Source: Oligoflexus sp. (GTDB taxonomy: Bacteria; Bdellovibrionota_B; Oligoflexia; Oligoflexales; Oligoflexaceae). From it: a DNA stretch of 64,000 nucleotides. Positions within the stretch are counted from its first letter, which is position 1, and each line of letters begins with the position of its first letter. Where the stretch lies: positions 51,709 through 115,708 of the forward strand of contig JACMOC010000029.1 of NCBI GenBank assembly GCA_014378195.1. Reading direction: 5' to 3'. Below, piece after piece: positions 44,450 to 53,037 of this stretch. The translations under genes were made by a program, and so were the position numbers. Under the pieces are notes generated by a model, which did no database searches, was not told where the DNA came from, and worked only from the letters and a program-made list of their open reading frames with translations.

Positions 44450-44480
44450 GCCTTATCGAAATCCTATCGATAGGGCTTTT
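44450..44480 (+). terminator. intrinsic terminator
   Basis: GCCTTATCGA (44450-44459) pairs with TCGATAGGGC (44467-44476), one T-G pair, followed by TTTTCTTTG. Ends the Beta_propel lipoprotein transcript. Confidence 0.8.
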
Positions 44481-44621
44481 CTTTGTTTTGGTAAGAATTG
44501 TGGGTGATGATCTAAGGCTCTGATAATTAGGATGAATGTGCCCCCAATTAAACTTGGAATTTGTGCAAATCTCCTTAAGTCACGGCATTTTTTGCCGATA
44601 CCTCAAGCTAGAGGAGAAACT

Positions 44622-46262
44622 ATGTTCATTCTTCCACTGGGTCTCGGTTCAAAATGGCCAAAAGTGCCCGTGGTCACCTTCGGTTTGACTTTAGTCCTCA
44701 TCGCGTTGTTTTTCGTGGATAACGGCCACACCCGTGCTTCGGACGAAATGGGTCGGCTTCAGTACGCTCCCAAGTCCGTTATGATCCGTCAGGCCCTTTT
44801 TCTTGACTATTGTCACGCAAACAAAGCCCCGCCCGAAACCTGTCAGGGCCTCAAGAACTTTCTGGATCCTGACTATGGTAAAAATATTAGCAACGACAAA
44901 GTCAAAGCCTCTAAATCAGCCTCATCCCCTGCAAAATCGCCGGTGAAGGACGTTTCCGCAGAAACATTGAAACTCTTATCGCAACCTAAAAACGTGGCGC
45001 TATTTAAGCAGTTTCAAGTCGCCATGGAATCCGATCCTGTTTCGGCGCAGATTAAAGGCCTTAAGTCCTATCCAGGTTTTGAAGCGATGCAGAGCGAGAT
45101 TCATAAAAAGATTCTGAAGTCGTTTCAGAAGGAAAAGGTCTTGAGTCGCAGCAATTTTCATTTTGATACCCTGATGATCGCTCAGTTTCGGCACGGGGGA
45201 TGGATGCACCTCATAGGCAACCTAATTGCTTTTATTGCTCTTGGTATTTACGTGGAGCAGAGACTGGGCGGGGTCAAATATATATTAGCTTATTTAGCCT
45301 GCGGAACAATCGGTATCGGTCTAAACATATTCCTTTTGCCGAGGGACATGCCCCTGCTCGGTGCATCAGCGAATATCGCAGGTGTCATGGGCATGTTCTA
45401 CGTGTTTTTTTTCTCAACCCGCATGCGGTTTGGCCTGTGGTTTTTTGTCGGCAAGCTGATTTGGGCACCGGTTCGGTTTGCGCTCCCTGTGGTGTTTATC
45501 ATTTCTGACATCACAGGAGCAGTGGAATCTCTTTTTCCAGGCACAGATGCGGGCAGTGTTGCTCATTTCGCTCATCTCGGTGGTTTGCTTACAGGCATAG
45601 CGATCGCCTTTGTCATCACCAAGATTTACCCGCTTCCTGCTGATTTTATCTATGATTCTGAGATCAAATCATTCAAGAATCTGAGCCAGATCCATGATCT
45701 TCATCAAGAGATCAGCGTGGCGCGCGCGATGTTAGCAATCAATCAGGGGAATCATCGCGTGCGTTCGGCGACTCTGTTTAATATTGGATCTATGCCTCGT
45801 CTCGAGGGCCCATCACCTTCCGACATTGCGGCTTTGTCGTTTCTCATGGAGCAACTCGATACGTATTGCCGCGACAGCATTGCCAGGGGGGAAGCTCTCC
45901 GTGTTCTCCGTCTCCTCTCCGTTTTACCGCTTCATTTCGCCTTTGATCAGATCTTAGGGACTTTGGACCAGAGCCAAACACTTATGCTGGGTGAATTGGC
46001 GATTGAGCAGAATAGCCCTATAACAGCTCTACGTCTCTACGATGCATTTTTGCTTCGTTACAGCACATCGGTGAAAAATTCTGATCTACGCAAAAGCGTT
46101 CGGGATATTACTGAAAAGATACCGCATACGGCTCAAAATCTGCTCTTGCTGCAGACTTTTCAGAATGTCACGCCGCATAGCTCGATCCTTTCGGAGATTC
46201 GCATGAAGATTGCGCGGATGATGGAATTCCAAGGAACAAAAGCGGGGGTGACCCATGTCTGA
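44622..46262 (+). CDS. rhomboid family membrane protein, variant active-site motif
   Basis: A 546-residue protein. The first helix (about 14-32) is followed by a long periplasmic-side insert (about 33-175). The rhomboid core contains WMHLIGNLIAF (His196, Asn200), LLGASANIAGVMG (Ser249) and VAHFAHLGGLLTG (His318). The serine motif reads GASA rather than GxSG. The last 220 residues form a helical cytoplasmic-type domain. ATG 44622 has GAGGAG upstream. It overlaps the RDD gene by 8 bases, so the two are co-translated. It may be an intramembrane protease; activity depends on tolerance of the changed glycine. Confidence 0.85.
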   Translation: MFILPLGLGSKWPKVPVVTFGLTLVLIALFFVDNGHTRASDEMGRLQYAPKSVMIRQALFLDYCHANKAPPETCQGLKNFLDPDYGKNISNDKVKASKSASSPAKSPVKDVSAETLKLLSQPKNVALFKQFQVAMESDPVSAQIKGLKSYPGFEAMQSEIHKKILKSFQKEKVLSRSNFHFDTLMIAQFRHGGWMHLIGNLIAFIALGIYVEQRLGGVKYILAYLACGTIGIGLNIFLLPRDMPLLGASANIAGVMGMFYVFFFSTRMRFGLWFFVGKLIWAPVRFALPVVFIISDITGAVESLFPGTDAGSVAHFAHLGGLLTGIAIAFVITKIYPLPADFIYDSEIKSFKNLSQIHDLHQEISVARAMLAINQGNHRVRSATLFNIGSMPRLEGPSPSDIAALSFLMEQLDTYCRDSIARGEALRVLRLLSVLPLHFAFDQILGTLDQSQTLMLGELAIEQNSPITALRLYDAFLLRYSTSVKNSDLRKSVRDITEKIPHTAQNLLLLQTFQNVTPHSSILSEIRMKIARMMEFQGTKAGVTHV

Positions 46263-46764
46263 CGCTCAAGGAGAGAATGTTCGCGTGGTAAATGGCATCA
46301 GTCTTTATCACAGCTTAAATGAAGATTTTTCTGTCTATGAGCCTGCACAGTTTCGGGAGCGTATGCTCGGTCACCTAAGTGATTATTTTCTGCTGGGTGT
46401 GACGATCGCACTACTGCGCCTGCCTTTTTTGAAATTGATAGAACATGCGAAAATGAATGGGCAGGAGGCCAAAAGCTCGGCAATCACTACCTTTTTGTTT
46501 TTGTTAGCGGTCACCATCTGTCAACTGGCGCCCCTCTGTTTGTGGGGCCAGACGCTCGGCAAATATCTTTTCGGAATTCGCGTGATCACGATGACAGGAG
46601 GAGCAAGGCTCAGTCCTCTTAACGTGATAACGCGTGAGGTTGGTGGAAAATTCGTTTCGATGATGATCCTCGGCGTGGGATTTCTCTTCCCGCTCTGGCG
46701 TGCCGATAAAAGAGCGCTTCACGATCTACTCAGCGATACCAAAGTTGTCAAATATCGCCGCTGA
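46255..46764 (+). CDS. RDD family membrane protein
   Basis: A 169-residue inner-membrane protein with two to three helices. RERMLGHLSDYFLLG (a variant of the Arg-Asp start) and GQTLGKYLFGIRVITMTGG, ending in RALHDLLSDTKVV, are typical of RDD proteins. Function unknown. Coupled to the rhomboid gene by an 8-base overlap. It converges with the amylase gene, overlapping it by 17 bases. Confidence 0.88.
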   Translation: MSDAQGENVRVVNGISLYHSLNEDFSVYEPAQFRERMLGHLSDYFLLGVTIALLRLPFLKLIEHAKMNGQEAKSSAITTFLFLLAVTICQLAPLCLWGQTLGKYLFGIRVITMTGGARLSPLNVITREVGGKFVSMMILGVGFLFPLWRADKRALHDLLSDTKVVKYRR

Positions 46765-48889
46765 ATTCATCACGATGTTTAAGAGTTTTTTTGCAAAGTC
46801 TTGCACCGAGATCGTCATCCCATGCGCCAAGCATCGACTCCGGTGCAAAAACTCCCACGGTGTTCCCTTCTATCGTCAGGCCATTCAACTTCAGGCTAGA
46901 ACCGGATGCCTTCGCCGTTTGAACCTCATTGACTGCATTTCGATATGTCTGAGTACTTGCGTCGCTGATGATGACATCGGGTAATGGGAGCGGGGCTGAA
47001 GTATTGTTGACAACAACCACTAGCTCTTTGCCATCATCGATACGCGAATAGATCAGAAGCCCAAGGTTGGTGTTTGCGTGCCAGCGGAAGAGTGTCTGGC
47101 CTTGATAGAGAGGCGCGCACGACGTCCGTAAGTGATTGAAGCGACGCGATGTTTTGTAGACGTCGTGATCGCGTGCGAGGAGGGGGTCCTGTTTCCAATC
47201 AGGTGAAAGCACGGCGGAGGAGGGCCCGATAGAGGCGAGTTGTTGAATCGAGGGAACTGTACTTCCGAGGCGCCACGGGCCGTTGATAAACATGTCCTGT
47301 CGTTTCATGGCGTCGTCAGAGCCGCGACAGAGGTTTTGAATGGATGAATTTGCCTTCCCAGCCTTGAAGCTGCTCGCTTCGCACAAGCCCGTGAAGCCTT
47401 GTTCCATTCCATAATAAATAACGGGAATTCCCTGCGCCGTAGCGAGATAACTCAAGCCTAGCTTAGATTTCCAGCGATCGGTTGGAACCTCGCGTGTAAA
47501 GCGAGGCCAGTCATGAATTTCCAGCACTATCCAGTTCAGTCTCGGATCCGATTGTGCTGCCATCACCGAATGATTGGGGGATGTGAGGTCCCATTCCACC
47601 GCGCCCCCATTGGTTTGGCCGAGAAGATAGCCGCGTGAATCACCGCTATAAATGAAGTCATAAACAGCGTTCATACCAGGAAAAGCTGCTGTGGTGTTGG
47701 CTGTATAGACGGGTTTCAGATCGTTGATTTCGTAGGTGAGCGATGCGGGTATGTTGCCATGAGTGTTGGGGTTGCGGATATCGCTCATCATATTGCCGAT
47801 GCGGCGCGCGGACCAATCCGGGCTCGCAGCAACCTCGCCGACGATATAGAAATTCTTCTTACCGATTTTTTGCGCATAATCGCGAACATGTGTTGAGAAA
47901 TAGGCTAGGTAATCTTCCGTTACATGTTTGGCCGCATCGAGACGAAAACCATCGACGTCAGCGTAGGCAATCCACCACTTGTGCAGGTCAGTAAACAGAG
48001 CTTGAAAATCCCTATTTTTGGTGTTGTAGTCGTACATTCCATTGGCAAAGTCGCCGAACATTGTCTCGGGCCCTTCGCCACTGGTGTCGCCGCCGCTATT
48101 GGTTCCGCAGCGATTGAAAAATTCCTGACGTCGAAAAAGTGGGAAAAAGGTGTCGCTCATTTTAAGCATGCCTTGCGCACTGCTGCTCGCATCGCCACCG
48201 TTCCAGTTCGTCAGATTGAGGTCATTGGCGCAGCGATTATGCTGAGGCTGAGTAGAATAAGACGAATTTAAATCACAGAGATGGTTGACGACTATATCCA
48301 AAACGACTTTGATATTACGTTTGTGAGCCTCGGTTACTAAGCTACGCAACTCTTCCTTGGTACCAAACCCTGGATCGACCTGGGTAGGATCGGTCGCGCA
48401 GTAGCCGTGATAGGCGCCTGTATGCTTGAAAACCGGGGTTAACCAAAGTGTCGTAATTCCCAGGTCACTCAGATAATCGAGGCGATCGAGGATGCCCCGT
48501 AAATCGCCGCCGTGGCGAGAGCCCGGCATTTGACTGAGGTCGGTCTCGGGTAAGGACGCGGCGTCGTTGTTCAGATCGCCATTGTTAAAGCGGTCGACCT
48601 GAATACTGTAAACGATTTCTTTGCCCCAAAAAGTAGGGCTTTCATAGCGTTTAAGCCCCGTCGCTGCGAAGTCCGCCTCGGCAGCAGGCAAACGGGCCGC
48701 TGTCCAGTTTTTAGCAGCCTCAATGCCCTCAATGGATGCGTCGGGAGGGTTTTTGTCCGACAGCGAACGACGAGCCTCAGGACCATTCAGGCTTTTGGTA
48801 CGGCTTGGATCAGCGTCGAGGTTTCGGCAAGCTGAAAGACAAAGACCTGCCAATAAAAAGGCAGAAGTCGAAAAATGATGGAGTTTCAT
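46748..48889 (-). CDS. alpha-amylase family (GH13) lipoprotein
   Basis: A 713-residue lipoprotein (lipobox LSAC, Cys21). The (beta/alpha)8 barrel shows the GH13 motifs: VVLDIVVNHL, DGFRLDAAKH (nucleophile Asp), FYIVGEVAA (acid/base Glu) and VLEIHDWPRF (third Asp). A Ca-binding region and a C-terminal beta domain follow. It would degrade alpha-glucans at the cell surface or in the periplasm. AGGAC 9 bases before the ATG. Confidence 0.93.
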   Translation of the reverse strand: MKLHHFSTSAFLLAGLCLSACRNLDADPSRTKSLNGPEARRSLSDKNPPDASIEGIEAAKNWTAARLPAAEADFAATGLKRYESPTFWGKEIVYSIQVDRFNNGDLNNDAASLPETDLSQMPGSRHGGDLRGILDRLDYLSDLGITTLWLTPVFKHTGAYHGYCATDPTQVDPGFGTKEELRSLVTEAHKRNIKVVLDIVVNHLCDLNSSYSTQPQHNRCANDLNLTNWNGGDASSSAQGMLKMSDTFFPLFRRQEFFNRCGTNSGGDTSGEGPETMFGDFANGMYDYNTKNRDFQALFTDLHKWWIAYADVDGFRLDAAKHVTEDYLAYFSTHVRDYAQKIGKKNFYIVGEVAASPDWSARRIGNMMSDIRNPNTHGNIPASLTYEINDLKPVYTANTTAAFPGMNAVYDFIYSGDSRGYLLGQTNGGAVEWDLTSPNHSVMAAQSDPRLNWIVLEIHDWPRFTREVPTDRWKSKLGLSYLATAQGIPVIYYGMEQGFTGLCEASSFKAGKANSSIQNLCRGSDDAMKRQDMFINGPWRLGSTVPSIQQLASIGPSSAVLSPDWKQDPLLARDHDVYKTSRRFNHLRTSCAPLYQGQTLFRWHANTNLGLLIYSRIDDGKELVVVVNNTSAPLPLPDVIISDASTQTYRNAVNEVQTAKASGSSLKLNGLTIEGNTVGVFAPESMLGAWDDDLGARLCKKTLKHRDEFSGDI

Positions 48890-49087
48890 CAGGTCTTTGT
48901 CCTATGTATGGGGCGCGCAATCCGGCGGATCGTAATGGGGTTTAAGGGGTTAAGGATATAGGAAGCGTAAAGTTCAGGCTAGGTTCTACTCACCTTAGTC
49001 AAAGTAAATAAGCTTGTTACACTTTCATAAGCCGATTCGTAGGCATATGAGGCCCAAATCCACAGATCTTAATTAGGATTGCTTGCG

Positions 49088-50426
49088 ATGAATTACTTAT
49101 TAGTGCACCCGTTTAAAATCCTTGGTTTTCCCCTTTTGGTGGTTACTCTTTGTTCTTTTGAAACTTCTTCAGCATTCGCTGAAGAAAGCTCCGCCGAAAT
49201 GGACACGACTGGAGTCGCTACTCTAAATGAATCGCGAGACGGGTCGGGAACGAGTTGGATGCCGGACGCGACGCCTATGTATGGCTTTCATCAAATGCTT
49301 GGTGATTGGCGGCTCATGTATCATGCCAATCTTTTTCTGCAGTCGATTCATGAATCGAGTCCTCGGGCCGATGATCAAATAGGGAGCATCAACTGGGTGA
49401 TGGTCATGGCTGATACCTCCGTCGGTTCAGGCAACTCAAGTCTCAGGCTAATGATGTCGGCGGAGAATTGGACCGTAGGGAAATGTGGGTATCTCGACCT
49501 TTTGCAGACGGGCGAAGTTAGTAACGGCAAAGCCCTACATGATCAACAGCATCCTCATGACCTTTTTATGGAAATGGCGGCCACCTATAAGCTGCCCCTC
49601 AGTCACGATCTTGGACTCGAGATCTACGGGGGACTTGTGGGCGAACCTGCGCTCGGCCCGACTGCCTTTCCGCATCGCCTCTCTGCGTTTCCAGGGCCGA
49701 AGGGCCCAGTTTCCCATCACTGGCTCGATTCCACACACATAAGCTTTGGAGTGGCTACGGTTGGTCTTTACACGACGCAGTGGAGGAGTGAGGTCTCAGC
49801 TTTCAATGGTCGTGAGCCGGATGACAATCGTACGGATTTTGACCTTGGGACTATGGATTCCTATTCGGGTCGCATCAGTTATCTGCCGACAGCGGAGTGG
49901 GCCCTTCAGATCTCGGGTGGTCGTTTAACCGATGCTGAAAAATCTGATAACGGCCGTTATTTTGATGTTGAACGTTATACGGCGTCAGCCATCTACCATC
50001 ATCGGCTGGAGGACGGAGGGATTTGGGCAAGCACTGCTGCTTATGGCGCGAATGTTGAGCATGGCAGCCAGGCACCGGCAAGCTTGCTCGAAACCAGTCT
50101 AAATCGAGATGAAAAGCATGTTTATTCCGCTCGATTTGAAACTGTAAAAAAATCAGGGCACGACCTTGCGTTCATGAATCCCGTTCACGAATCCCGTTCT
50201 CGAAGAACAGACTTTTACGCTCACAAAACTCACGATTGGTTACCTTTATCAATTCTATCCTTTGCATGATTGGACGCCAGGTCTAGGCGCAAGTGTTGGA
50301 CAGGGGTATCTGCCGTCTGCTTTGAGTGAGACTTACGGCGACCGTAGACCTCTGGAGTACACGCTATACGCAAGCCTAAGACCAAAGGCTATGAATATGG
50401 ATATGTCTCAGATGCATGATCATTAG
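49088..50426 (+). pseudogene. outer membrane protein gene, frameshifted by a 13-bp duplication
   Basis: Signal peptide (to about AFAEE), then Gly/aromatic strand-rich sequence (MYGFHQMLGDWRLMYHANLF, LGLEIYGGLVGEPALGP) as in a family of barrel proteins near metal-resistance genes. The first frame ends prematurely at 50269. A second frame runs to 50426 with EEQTFTLTKLTIGYLYQFYP, LEYTLYASLRP and a Met/His-rich end (MNMDMSQMHDH). The joint is a near-perfect 13-bp duplication at 50176-50201; removing one copy restores a single frame of about 440 codons. Confidence 0.8.
50176..50201. repeat. 13-bp tandem duplication causing a frameshift
   Basis: GAATCCCGTTCAC (50176-50188) is followed directly by GAATCCCGTTCTC (50189-50201), one mismatch. 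Thirteen bases is not a multiple of three, and the frame of the outer membrane protein gene changes exactly here. Confidence 0.85.
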
Positions 50427-50430
50427 CATC

Positions 50431-50465
50431 TAAGCCTCTCTGGCCATCTTCGAGGCTTAGGCTTT
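50431..50465 (+). terminator. probable terminator
   Basis: TAAGCCTC (50431-50438) pairs with GAGGCTTA (50452-50459), followed by GGCTTTTC; a weak T-run. It lies just after the restored stop of the outer membrane protein gene. Confidence 0.5.
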
Positions 50466-50519
50466 TCGGTGGAATGGCCGCGGTAGAAGTGCGATAGTCC
50501 TCCGAGAGAAGGAGACTGC

Positions 50520-52328
50520 ATGAAAAAAATCGTTGAATGGCTTTTCTTTATAATGTTTGCCGCTGTGATAGTTGTTGCAGGGAACTTCTGGTTTTTCCGA
50601 CCTTTCACGATCAATGAGTTTTACACGCGCTGTTTCGTTCAAATCGCGCTCGAAAAGCCCCAATTGCTCTCCACTCTTCACTTTATCGAGCAGTACGGAA
50701 TCAAGTTTCATCAATCGAAGCTCGATGATCTATCAGAAGCCGCTCAAGACGAAACTCTCGCTGCCTTGAAACGAATGATGAAGCAGCTCAAAGAATATGA
50801 CACGAGCCATTTCAATGAAGACGAGAAAAATAACTACGATACCTTTGAGCATTTTTTAGCCGACCAAATCGAAGGCCACGATAAATGGCGTTATCATAAT
50901 TATCCCTTGAATCAACTCTTTGGACTTCAGAGTGAATTTCCTTCGTTTATGGATTCGTCTCATCAAGTGAAAACCGAAGGCGACGCGGACGATTACGTGA
51001 CTCGACTGACCGCGGTGAAAGCCCAGTTTCGGCAAATCATGGAAGGATTGGTCATCCGTGAGAGCAAAGGCATCATACCCCCTCGTTTCGTTATTCTAAA
51101 AGTTCTTGCGGAAATGAATGCTTTTGTGAAAACACCGCCGGAACAAAACATACTCTATCGTTCCTTCGAGAAAAAACTTAAGGAAAGCGCAATTGTTGAG
51201 GCTGATCAACACAAAGTCCTCGCCCGTGCCAAAGACGAAATTATCAAAACCGTTTATCCCTCCTATCAGATGTTTATCGATTATTTTGAAATCCTCAAGG
51301 GTAAGGCCACCGATGACGATGGGGTTTGGAAACTCCCAGAGGGCGATGCATACTACGCCTATGCCTTGAAGTCTGAGACAACGACTGATCTGTCGCCGGA
51401 AGCTATACATCAAATCGGTTTGCGCGAGGTGGAACGCATCGAGGCCGAAATGAAAAAGATCTTTGTGCAGCAGGGCCTCATCTCAACAAAGACGGTCGGG
51501 CAGATGATGGAAGATCTCGGTCGTGACCAGAAGGTTCTTTATCCGGATACGGACGCTGGACGAGCGCAGATACTCCTCGATTATAAAACGATTCTGGACG
51601 AGTCCGAAGCAAAAATGAGTGATCTTTTTGACCAAAAACCCAAAGCGAAAATCCAAGTGAAGCGTATTCCGGAATTTAAGGAAAAGACTTCGCCTGGCGG
51701 TTATTACGAGGAGCCAGCTATGGACGGTACGCGGCCAGGAACGTTTTATGCGAATCTCTATGATATCAAGGCAACCCCGAAGTTTGGGATGCGTTCGCTC
51801 GCTCACCATGAAGGCATCCCGGGCCATCATTTTCAAATTTCTTTGGCTCAGGAAAATCCCAATCTCGTTTTTTTCAGAAAAATTATACCCTTCACAGCTT
51901 ATGTTGAAGGTTGGGCCCTTTATGCGGAACAGCTAGGCTTTGAGGCGGGGCTTGACAGCGATCCGTTTAATAATCTGGGGCGTTTGCAATCGGAGCTGTT
52001 TCGTTCTGTGCGTTTGGTGGTTGATACAGGTATTCACCGAAAGCATTGGACGAGGATCCAGGCGATTCGATATATGATCGATCACACAGGCATGGCCGAA
52101 TCCGATGTTGTGTCGGAGATAGAACGGTATATCGTCAACCCCGGACAGGCTTGCGCCTATAAAGTAGGGATGCTGAAAATTCTCGCTTTAAGACAAAGAG
52201 CTCGGGACAGTCTGGGGGATCGTTTCAACCTGAAAGAATTCCACAGCATTATCCTCGGCGGTGGGGCGCTGCCCCTGTCTTTGGTGGAGCGTAACGTTGA
52301 TGCCTGGATTAAACGAAAAAAAGTCTAG
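50520..52328 (+). CDS. DUF885 family putative metallopeptidase
   Basis: A 602-residue protein with one N-terminal membrane helix. SLAHHEGIPGHHFQ is the zinc-site signature of DUF885, an M32-like peptidase fold. YVEGWALYAEQLGFE supplies the downstream Glu, and INPGQA-like VNPGQACAYKVG closes the domain. Anchored to the inner membrane, probably periplasmic. AAGGAG 5 bases before the ATG. Substrate unknown. Confidence 0.88.
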   Translation: MKKIVEWLFFIMFAAVIVVAGNFWFFRPFTINEFYTRCFVQIALEKPQLLSTLHFIEQYGIKFHQSKLDDLSEAAQDETLAALKRMMKQLKEYDTSHFNEDEKNNYDTFEHFLADQIEGHDKWRYHNYPLNQLFGLQSEFPSFMDSSHQVKTEGDADDYVTRLTAVKAQFRQIMEGLVIRESKGIIPPRFVILKVLAEMNAFVKTPPEQNILYRSFEKKLKESAIVEADQHKVLARAKDEIIKTVYPSYQMFIDYFEILKGKATDDDGVWKLPEGDAYYAYALKSETTTDLSPEAIHQIGLREVERIEAEMKKIFVQQGLISTKTVGQMMEDLGRDQKVLYPDTDAGRAQILLDYKTILDESEAKMSDLFDQKPKAKIQVKRIPEFKEKTSPGGYYEEPAMDGTRPGTFYANLYDIKATPKFGMRSLAHHEGIPGHHFQISLAQENPNLVFFRKIIPFTAYVEGWALYAEQLGFEAGLDSDPFNNLGRLQSELFRSVRLVVDTGIHRKHWTRIQAIRYMIDHTGMAESDVVSEIERYIVNPGQACAYKVGMLKILALRQRARDSLGDRFNLKEFHSIILGGGALPLSLVERNVDAWIKRKKV

Positions 52329-52335
52329 TCTTATC

Positions 52336-52376
52336 AGGTGCCTGCATTTTCATGCCCGGCACCTGTAACTTTTCCT
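52336..52376 (+). terminator. probable terminator after the DUF885 gene
   Basis: CAGGTGCC (52336-52343) pairs with GGCACCTG (52359-52366), followed by TAACTTTTCC. Stem is good, T-run short. Confidence 0.5.
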
Positions 52377-52426
52377 CTCCAGCTGTGCGAATATCTCTGT
52401 GTTGCAACAAACAGGGAGCACATTCT

Positions 52427-53002
52427 ATGTTACGCACACTTAAACACTCTTTATCTCTTCTTTTTCTTTTAGGATTTTCGCTCAATGCCCGCGCTGCAGG
52501 TACCCAGGCAGCTACCTTTGCTGCGGGCTGTTTTTGGGGGAGCGAAGAGATGTTTCGCAAGATTCCCGGTGTGATCGAAACTCAGGTTGGGTACACAGGG
52601 GGGGCGAAAAAAGCCAGTTATGAAGAAGTATCGAACGGTGGAACAGGCCATGCGGAATCGGTGGAGGTAAAATTTGATCCCAGCAAAGTCACATATGAAC
52701 AGCTGTTAAATACTTTTTTCAAGATGCATGATCCAACCACTCCCAACCGCCAGGGAAACGATCAGGGATCGCAGTATCGCTCTGAGATATTTGTTCACAG
52801 TGAGGCGCAAAAGAAGGCTGCTTTGGCATTCAAAGAAAAAGTAGAAAAATCAGGCACATGGAAAGCTCCCATAGTGACCAAAATCGAAGCGGCGGGGGCG
52901 TTTTATCCTGCCGAAGACTATCATCAAAAATATTTGGTCAAACATCCGGGTGGATATGACAATCATTTTCTAAGAAATTATAACTTCGACGCAAAAAAAT
53001 AA
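52427..53002 (+). CDS. msrA: exported peptide-methionine (S)-S-oxide reductase
   Basis: A 191-residue MsrA with a signal peptide (to about ARAAG), so it repairs oxidised methionine in the periplasm. FAAGCFWGSEEMF has the catalytic Cys35. GYTGG, GTGHAESVEVKFDP, HDPTTPNRQGNDQGSQYRS and YHQKYL are all MsrA blocks. No C-terminal resolving Cys is present, so electrons probably come from a partner; the next gene, a CcdA-thioredoxin fusion, fits. GGGAG 9 bases before ATG 52427. Confidence 0.94.
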   Translation: MLRTLKHSLSLLFLLGFSLNARAAGTQAATFAAGCFWGSEEMFRKIPGVIETQVGYTGGAKKASYEEVSNGGTGHAESVEVKFDPSKVTYEQLLNTFFKMHDPTTPNRQGNDQGSQYRSEIFVHSEAQKKAALAFKEKVEKSGTWKAPIVTKIEAAGAFYPAEDYHQKYLVKHPGGYDNHFLRNYNFDAKK

Positions 53003-53037
53003 CCCCACACTCACGCTGAGCAAGCCAAGGATTTACT

